From Mesostigma viride (Eukaryota; Streptophyta; Mesostigmatophyceae; Mesostigmatales; Mesostigmataceae), in contig RPFO01001150.1 of the NCBI GenBank assembly GCA_009746045.1, forward strand, positions 32,405-96,404: DNA of 64,000 bases. The letters are read 5' to 3'. This document shows, piece after piece, positions 57,999-64,000 of the stretch. The position numbers were made by a program, and so were the translations under genes. A model generated the notes under the pieces. That model searched no databases. It was not told the origin of the DNA and saw nothing but the letters and a program-made list of their open reading frames with translations. Numbering within the stretch: the first letter of the stretch is position 1; each line of letters opens with the position of its first letter.

Positions 57999-58136
57999 CG
58001 AGGCAAAGGCCAGCGAGGTGAACACGGTCAGGTGCGCTTTGTGGGAGAGAACGGCATCGGTGGCCTCGTCTTCAAGCATGGGTGAAAGGAGGCACTCCGC
58101 AAGGCAGCGGCTGGATGTGGCGCAGAAAGACATCAA
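57999..58136 (-). CDS. Candidate exon of unknown gene
   Basis: 46 codons, phase 0 on both sides, bounded by CACGTGCAG and TCG|GTAAAG. It reads LMSFCATSSRCLAECLLSPM, LEDEATDAVLSHKAHLTVF, TSLAFAS. GC-rich third positions and clean splice sites suggest real coding, but no family is recognised. It could follow the exon at 59239-59390 in phase. Confidence 0.35.
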
Positions 58137-58292
58137 CTGCACGTGGCAAGAAGAAAGGTAGCTAGGGCTTTAGATGGGTTATTTTATGGACCAGTTATGG
58201 GAAAACCCTTAACCAGATTGGAGTGGCAATTTACGGGGAGGAAAAGAGGGCGTCGGGACGAAGATTTTCATGTTCTGGAAAGTTTGGAACAA

Positions 58293-58883
58293 TCTATATT
58301 ACTAATTTGGCAAGGTGGGGGGTATCTAGCAGTATCCAGGGCATCGCGACTACGCGGCCAATAAAAAAAAGCTGGGAATTACTGAACACCAATATGAAAG
58401 AAGCGGACCTACTAACCACCAAACCGCGCGAAGCGCCCAGCAGGCGAACAAGCTGCACTTCATCGCACAGGGAGCGCAGCGAGCACCGACCTGTTCAGCG
58501 GGCAGCTAGCGAAGCGAGCACCATACCGTTCAGTGGGCAGCGAGCAAAGTGACCACCGTATTGTTCCCCTCTCCGGAGCGCAGCGAAGTACCACGGACTA
58601 CGAAATAGGTGCAGCGGGCTACTATACGCGTAGCGGGCAGCGGGCAGCGGGCTGCGGGCAGGGCAGCGGGCAGCGGGCAGCGGGCAGCGGGCTACTATAC
58701 GCGCAGCGGGCAGCGGGCAGCGGGCAGCGGGCAGCGGGCAGCGGGCAGCGGGCAGCGGGCAGCGGGCAGCGGGAAGCGAGCAGCGGGCAGCGGGCAGCGG
58801 GCAGTCCCTCTACCGCTCAAAATGGCTCTCTACCGCCCAAAAGTGACCTTCTTTGACTGGGCGAAGCCAGCTGGTCCCACTAG
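58293..58883 (+). mobile_element. Helitron-like non-autonomous element, copy 2
   Basis: 591 bp, A|TCTATATTACTAATTTGGCA at the start and CACTAG|T at the end, i.e. inserted between A and T as Helitrons do. A CTGG/CCAG stem-loop lies about 10 bases before CTAG. The interior has a GCGGGCA heptamer run (58,625-58,805). Shared ends and internal words with 19700-20078. No Rep/helicase. Confidence 0.65.
58625..58805. repeat. GCGGGCA heptanucleotide run
   Basis: About 22 copies of GCGGGCA with two CTACTATACGCG interruptions, inside the Helitron-like element. The Gly/Ser/Gln/Arg ORFs through it are artefacts. Confidence 0.9.
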
Positions 58884-59238
58884 TAGTGACTAAAGTCTAC
58901 TTGTAAACATATTTCTACCTTTGTGCGTCCTGAATCAGCTTCCATGAAAAGCAATACGCGGTCGCCTCTACGATGCACTTCCATCCCCATTTACAGCCCC
59001 ACTCTAACATAAGACCCGCTAAAGGGGTAGAAGGTGGCTGGTCAGCCACCACCGTTCCACAAGGTTTACAGATACAATGCTGCCCATCTTGCCAATCGCA
59101 ACTAAGGTGCAGCAGCGTTAACGCCTACAAAATTGGCCATGTCGGCACTGGCCTTCATTACCCGCAAGGACAACACAGACCAAATGTCGGGTTGAACCCC
59201 ATAAACATGGCATTATGCCGTGAACACTGCGTCCTTAC

Positions 59239-59390
59239 CGCATCATCTTCTGGTGTTTCTTGCTCGGTGTTCAGACACGGAGGCCGGGATGCATGTGGTA
59301 CAGTGCCATTCTCCCCGCCAGCGGTAAGGGGGACAGGAAAGACGCTGTCGGGGAGCCTGCTGGTCGGGACCACGGTCGTGGCACCGTCAC
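59239..59390 (-). CDS. Candidate exon of unknown gene
   Basis: 152 bp between acceptor TTTTCATGCAG and donor GCG|GTAAGG. It reads DGATTVVPTSRLPDSVFPVP, LTAGGENGTVPHASRPPCLN, TEQETPEDDA. The start phase (needs one base) matches the end of the mannanase-like exon at 62651, and its end phase matches 57999-58136. The sequence is not GH5-like, so membership in that gene is only a phase-compatible guess. Confidence 0.35.
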
Positions 59391-61632
59391 CTGCATGAAA
59401 ATAACCAGGAATGGCGTGGCTGCCTCGGTCATGGATTAACGTTAAGTGTGCGCCGACGCATCTCAACGCAATTCAAAGGGAGCAAAACTTCATGACGTGA
59501 GGCTGCAGGTTGGTAAAGAGTGGAAGCATCGCTACTTGACGGAGATTAGTCGTGCCAAGGCTATGTTGCTGCATCTGAGGGACGATCGTTAAGGAATCTG
59601 GGATATACTGCTAAAAAAACCGGCGCGATGGCTCATGATACGCCAGTGGACGTAGGAGGATCGATGGCGTGTCTGCGTGAGGAGTCACATTATTTGTCAC
59701 TGCAGACCACACGATCAGAAAGTTGAGCGTCTCCTACACAGATCATCCGGCAGCCATTGCGTTTCCTCTCACTAACATATTGCCATGATGCATGGTTCCA
59801 CTGAGATGGTCAACCTAATGTTTTCAATAATGACCCCATCTTAATATCGGTTGCTTAACCCGTTTTTTTTTTTTTTTTCAATTAGAACGCGATATATCGC
59901 GATGTAAGCTTTTTTTAGAACGCGTATAGCACCTAAGGAATTTATTTTTTTCATGGTCATGTATATACTTTCCTGAAAGCCCATAAATCAATCTCTTTTT
60001 TAAGCTACTCAGACCTACAAAATGCTAATTCATTAGAGAGATACACTGGTTTGAATACAGGGGGGTCTGACCATGACCGCGATTTGTTGAACCTAGGTCA
60101 CAAGTCATTTGCTTATTCACAAATGGTTCATGAAAAAAATCTGGCTTCTTGCATGAGCTATGGGCAACATATGCAGGCTTTGTGGAACAAAACTCAGGCC
60201 CATTGTGCCACTGGAGCTATTTTTCATTAGCATCACAAACACAACGCAGTACAACGCAGTGGGGAAAATGAGAGCCCTTCACAACATGACGCAACGACAC
60301 GAGCCCCATAAACGGGGCCATAGTCAGCTTGGAGGGTCAAAACGTTGAAAATAGGTGTTGTATAAGTTATACAGCATCAAACATGCATCAAACATAATGA
60401 CTGGATGACCTAATATGACTGAATCAGGCAGCCATAGCCAAAGCATCATCCACTCTCACAATGTGTTGAGCACGTGCCTTGTGGCAAGGGCGGTGCTGGG
60501 TATTCATTCCATAACGCGTGCAATTACTGAAAGAAAGAGCCACGTGTAATGCAAGGCTTGGATACGTTGAGTGATCCATGAGCTAGCATGCAGGCAAAGA
60601 TGACGGTGGAATGCATGCTAGAAAATGGTGGCCCGATGCTAACAACACATGATTATACACCATGATTATGGGCACCTAGCTGATCTTATTGCACAATCAA
60701 CGCAGTATAAACAATCAACATCCAATCCTCACGATATATGCACGGCTTGACGACGTACACAGCACCTAATTACTGCACAACTGCAACCTGCTATGGCTGA
60801 CATGCAAGCAACATCAGCTGTGTCGAGTAGGATGGCGGTCTTAGAGAGGTTGAGAAGAGGTCGGTAGAAATAAGTGGAAAACTGGCAGAAAATAGGTAGA
60901 AACATGATATACTTCCGCACGCACTATTGAGCAGGTGGCAGAGGCCATTTCCAGGAAAATACAGCATACCGTAGCAATAGCCACGGTCGCGCCTTACGCT
61001 ATTTGCAGGCACCATCATGCCCGGAGCTACCCAATAAAAGTCTGCACAAATCTCGGTTTAGCCGACAGTCCGGGCGTTCGGAATGAAAAAACATGTGTAA
61101 AGAAGTCGAAACACCATGGAAATACCAAGCATGGTGCCGCAGCAGACCCGAGTCTTGCCGTAATAATATGTATGCCGGTTTTCAGGGTTTCCGCATGAAA
61201 GTTGGGTGAGAAACTGGGAAAAACTACGTTTCCATTGCCCCAGTACCTCAAAAACTAGGTAACGCATGTGCGGGTGTTGGCTAAGCATGGCTAACCAAGT
61301 AAGGTATCCGGTACGGACCTACACGATGTATCGCGTTGTAAGAAAAGACGGGTTAAAGCGATGGAGGAACTTACCGGCTAGGCCGCAATATTTAAGAGAA
61401 TTGTCGGCTAGGCAGCAAGTTCCAAGCACCATGGCAAGCAAGAGGATAGCTGCCCGCCATCCCCCGCCAGGGTTCTGCATTTTTCTAAAACGGTGCTACT
61501 AAATCGGGCCAATTTTGTGGTTGTGGTAACGGGCCAAGTTTACAACAGCATGGCGGCCATTGTTTCCCGCTCAACCATCTATTGGGCGGGTAGCGTCGGC
61601 ATTATCTCGCACCCTGCCACGTGGTATTAGAC
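59391..61632. other. No gene recognised
   Basis: AT-rich, with a T15 run at 59,864-59,878. ORFs are short and lack domains. If the mannanase-like gene continues downstream, this is intron. Confidence 0.4.
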
Positions 61633-61829
61633 AGTTGTCAATTATGTACGTACGCTGTAGTCGACAAGTGGAAGGGAGATCCAAACTTTTATTTCTCTAA
61701 TTTGCCTTTTTTTCTTGCAAGAAGTATCTAAGTGCGGCGGAACCGCGGCGGCCTCTGGTCTTCCCGCGTTAGCCAAACACTCCTTTTCGCCAGCCTAAGC
61801 GTTTGGCTAAGCGGTGGCTAAGCGCGGGC
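61633..61829 (+). repeat. Dispersed repeat, copy 1 (pair with 63279-63487)
   Basis: About 200 bp beginning AGTTGTCAATTATGTACGTACG and ending GGTGGCTAAGCGCGGGC. It contains GCGTTAGCCAAAC and GTTTGGCTAAGC as an imperfect inverted pair. About 90 percent identical to the copy upstream of the mannanase start, which has a 12-bp longer centre. Confidence 0.9.
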
Positions 61830-62650
<821 letters not shown>

Positions 62651-63054
62651 CTAGGACGAGCTCACGCCGGCCCCTCGCCGCCTGATCCATCAGGAAAGGG
62701 CTGTTCATGCCGTCGAAGACGAACCTCTTGTTCCCGAGGACGAACCCGTTGCCCTGGACCCGGACAAAGGCCCCTGGGCCCGGCACTGCACCGGCTTCGG
62801 GGACATCCGCCTACAAGGTAGAGCCCCAGATTTCCCGGTGAACGACAGCGAGAAATGGGTATGAACGCAGTGAGACAGAGCACGGTAGATGAGAGGACTT
62901 AACAGGCAATAATTATAAACATGATGAACAAAAGGAAGGGCATTGTTACAAATTGCAGGTACTCCAAACAGGCGGGCAACGGAAATCGTACCTTCGCAGC
63001 AGCGACGCACACACAAAATGCAAAGAGGAGACTTATTCGAGTGCTTGGCCTCAT
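62651..63054 (-). CDS. Secreted GH5 mannan endo-1,4-beta-mannosidase-like gene, first two exons
   Basis: Exon 1 (62992-63054) starts MRPSTRISLLFAFCVCVAAA, a standard signal peptide, and ends AAG|GTACGA in phase 0. Exon 2 (62651-62810, acceptor TTGTAG) reads ADVPEAGAVPGPGAFVRVQG, NGFVLGNKRFVFDGMNSPFL, MDQAARGRRELVL, then donor CTAG|GTACGT. FV-x-x-G-x-x-FVL-G-K-x-F-x-F-x-G-x-N-S-x-x-(L/M)M-x-x-AA is the conserved opening of plant-type endo-beta-mannanases, where the first strand meets the (beta/alpha)8 barrel. The catalytic exons (NEP and the second Glu) were not found downstream, so the gene is either long-introned or truncated. Confidence 0.72.
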
Positions 63055-63278
63055 GGTGACGCCTAACGCATGGCGGGATCACACGGGTTGTAGCCTGTGA
63101 AAGAGCGGTTGGAATGAGTGCCCACGACCTAAAACCACGACCCAAAACCACGGAGTTGAGGTTATTCCCGCGCAGGTAATGCACGCCGTTGTATCCTTTT
63201 CTGCTGCTGTGGCATTGGAACGTAAGTGCGCAGGCCGCAGGGCAGCTTCCAGGTGGCACCATATTCATTGGAGGCGAT

Positions 63279-63487
63279 AGTTGTCAATTATGTACGTACG
63301 CCGTAGTCGACAAGTGGAAGGGAGATCCAAACTTTTATTTGTTCTCAAATTCGCCTTTCGAACTTTTTGTTCTTGCGAGAAGTATCTAAGTGCGGCGGAA
63401 CCGCGGCGGCCTCTGGTCTTCCCGCGTTAGCCAAACACTCCTTTTCGCCAGCCAAAGCGTTTGGCTAAGCGGTGGCTAAGCGCGGGC
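63279..63487 (+). repeat. Dispersed repeat, copy 2, upstream of the mannanase-like start
   Basis: Lies 225 bp upstream of the proposed ATG, in the promoter region. Nearly identical to 61633-61829, which lies in the first kilobase downstream of exon 2. Confidence 0.9.
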
Positions 63488-64000
63488 GCGACGTTGGCTA
63501 ACCTTGGCTAACCACCTCAGACCGAAAAAGCTGCGTAAAGGATACGTTAACCGTCCCCTGTTATTCTTGATTATATACATTACATTAGAGTGACGTACAC
63601 ACGCGGTTGGTGGTCCGTTTAACGGTGTGTTTCCGTACTTGCCAACTGAACTTGCAAACTGACTGACTGACTGCCTCCGTTACGACTAACAAGTGAACGA
63701 CGAGTGAGCTACTATAGTTTTGTTCAGTTCATTGTGTCTATATGTACATAGCCGTTTATTCAAAACCGTTGCGTGGATACCTTGATTCTGGGTTCGCTGA
63801 TACTTGTTTCCCATTTTAAATCTCCCGTCCATAATTGGATACATGTAATGTAGGAGGATACCCACTTGCCCGAAATCCGCGTAAGGTGTGAATACTGCTG
63901 TAAGCGGAATTACAGACAAATCTGCGTAACGGGCTAACATTTTTGTCCTCGTTTTTCATGTACTGGTTTTTGCACGCAGACGCCATTCGCAACACCGCCT
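63488..64000. other. No gene recognised
   Basis: AT-rich flank. GGCTAACCTTGGCTAACC (63,495) extends the TTGGCTAA theme of the adjacent repeat. No coding signal to the window end. Confidence 0.4.

Overview
This is eukaryotic nuclear DNA from a repeat-rich genome. It has spliceosomal introns with GT donors (GTAAGT, GTATGT, GTACGT), YAG acceptors and CTAAC-like branch sites. It also carries long simple-sequence runs, nested copia-type LTR retrotransposons, and candidate Helitron and CACTA elements. Two N-terminal exons of a secreted GH5 mannanase-like protein and the plant-like splice signals fit an alga or other protist with a large genome. The species cannot be named from sequence alone. Most long ORFs are artefacts of simple repeats.

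Layout. 0-9 kb: a GGGA tract, decayed retroelement scraps, a GGGCAA array running into an AAC array that can encode poly-Asn ahead of a small Cys2-Cys2 motif, and a dead copia integrase on the + strand. 9-15 kb: LTR-like and other dispersed repeats, a decayed reading frame and a copia RNase H remnant. 15.3-21.05 kb: a CACTA-like transposon candidate (12-bp inverted ends, subterminal TGAGA arrays) holding GT-rich DNA, a CT tract and a Helitron-like element. 21.4-22 kb: a 161-codon ORF of unknown role. 23.35-30.83 kb: a young complete copia-type element (identical 379-bp LTRs, ACCCT target duplication) inserted into the zinc knuckle of an older gag. 32.0-34.8 kb: a second copia element, truncated and split by a solo LTR. 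34.8-39.25 kb: a 4.4-kb minisatellite built on the palindrome TAACGTTA.

40.5-56.9 kb (minus strand): the most interesting locus. Splice sites and codon phases give a gene of at least 18 exons encoding a Crypton-like tyrosine recombinase. It has an Arg-rich first motif, a Lys hairpin, HxxR, GGW and Tyr, followed by a conserved C-terminal region. A polyglutamine exon ending in a 2A-type ribosome-skipping motif (GDVEANPGP) lies upstream and splices in phase to the recombinase exons. A 99-bp symmetric exon is present in three tandem copies. The intron after the 2A exon has been expanded by a 40-bp minisatellite and a partial exon duplication.

56-64 kb: a duplicated GGATGGA-rich block (which overlaps the upstream reading frame of the 2A exon), a second Helitron-like element, two unassigned exons, a GA tract, and the 5' end of the mannanase-like gene with a dispersed repeat just upstream of its start codon.
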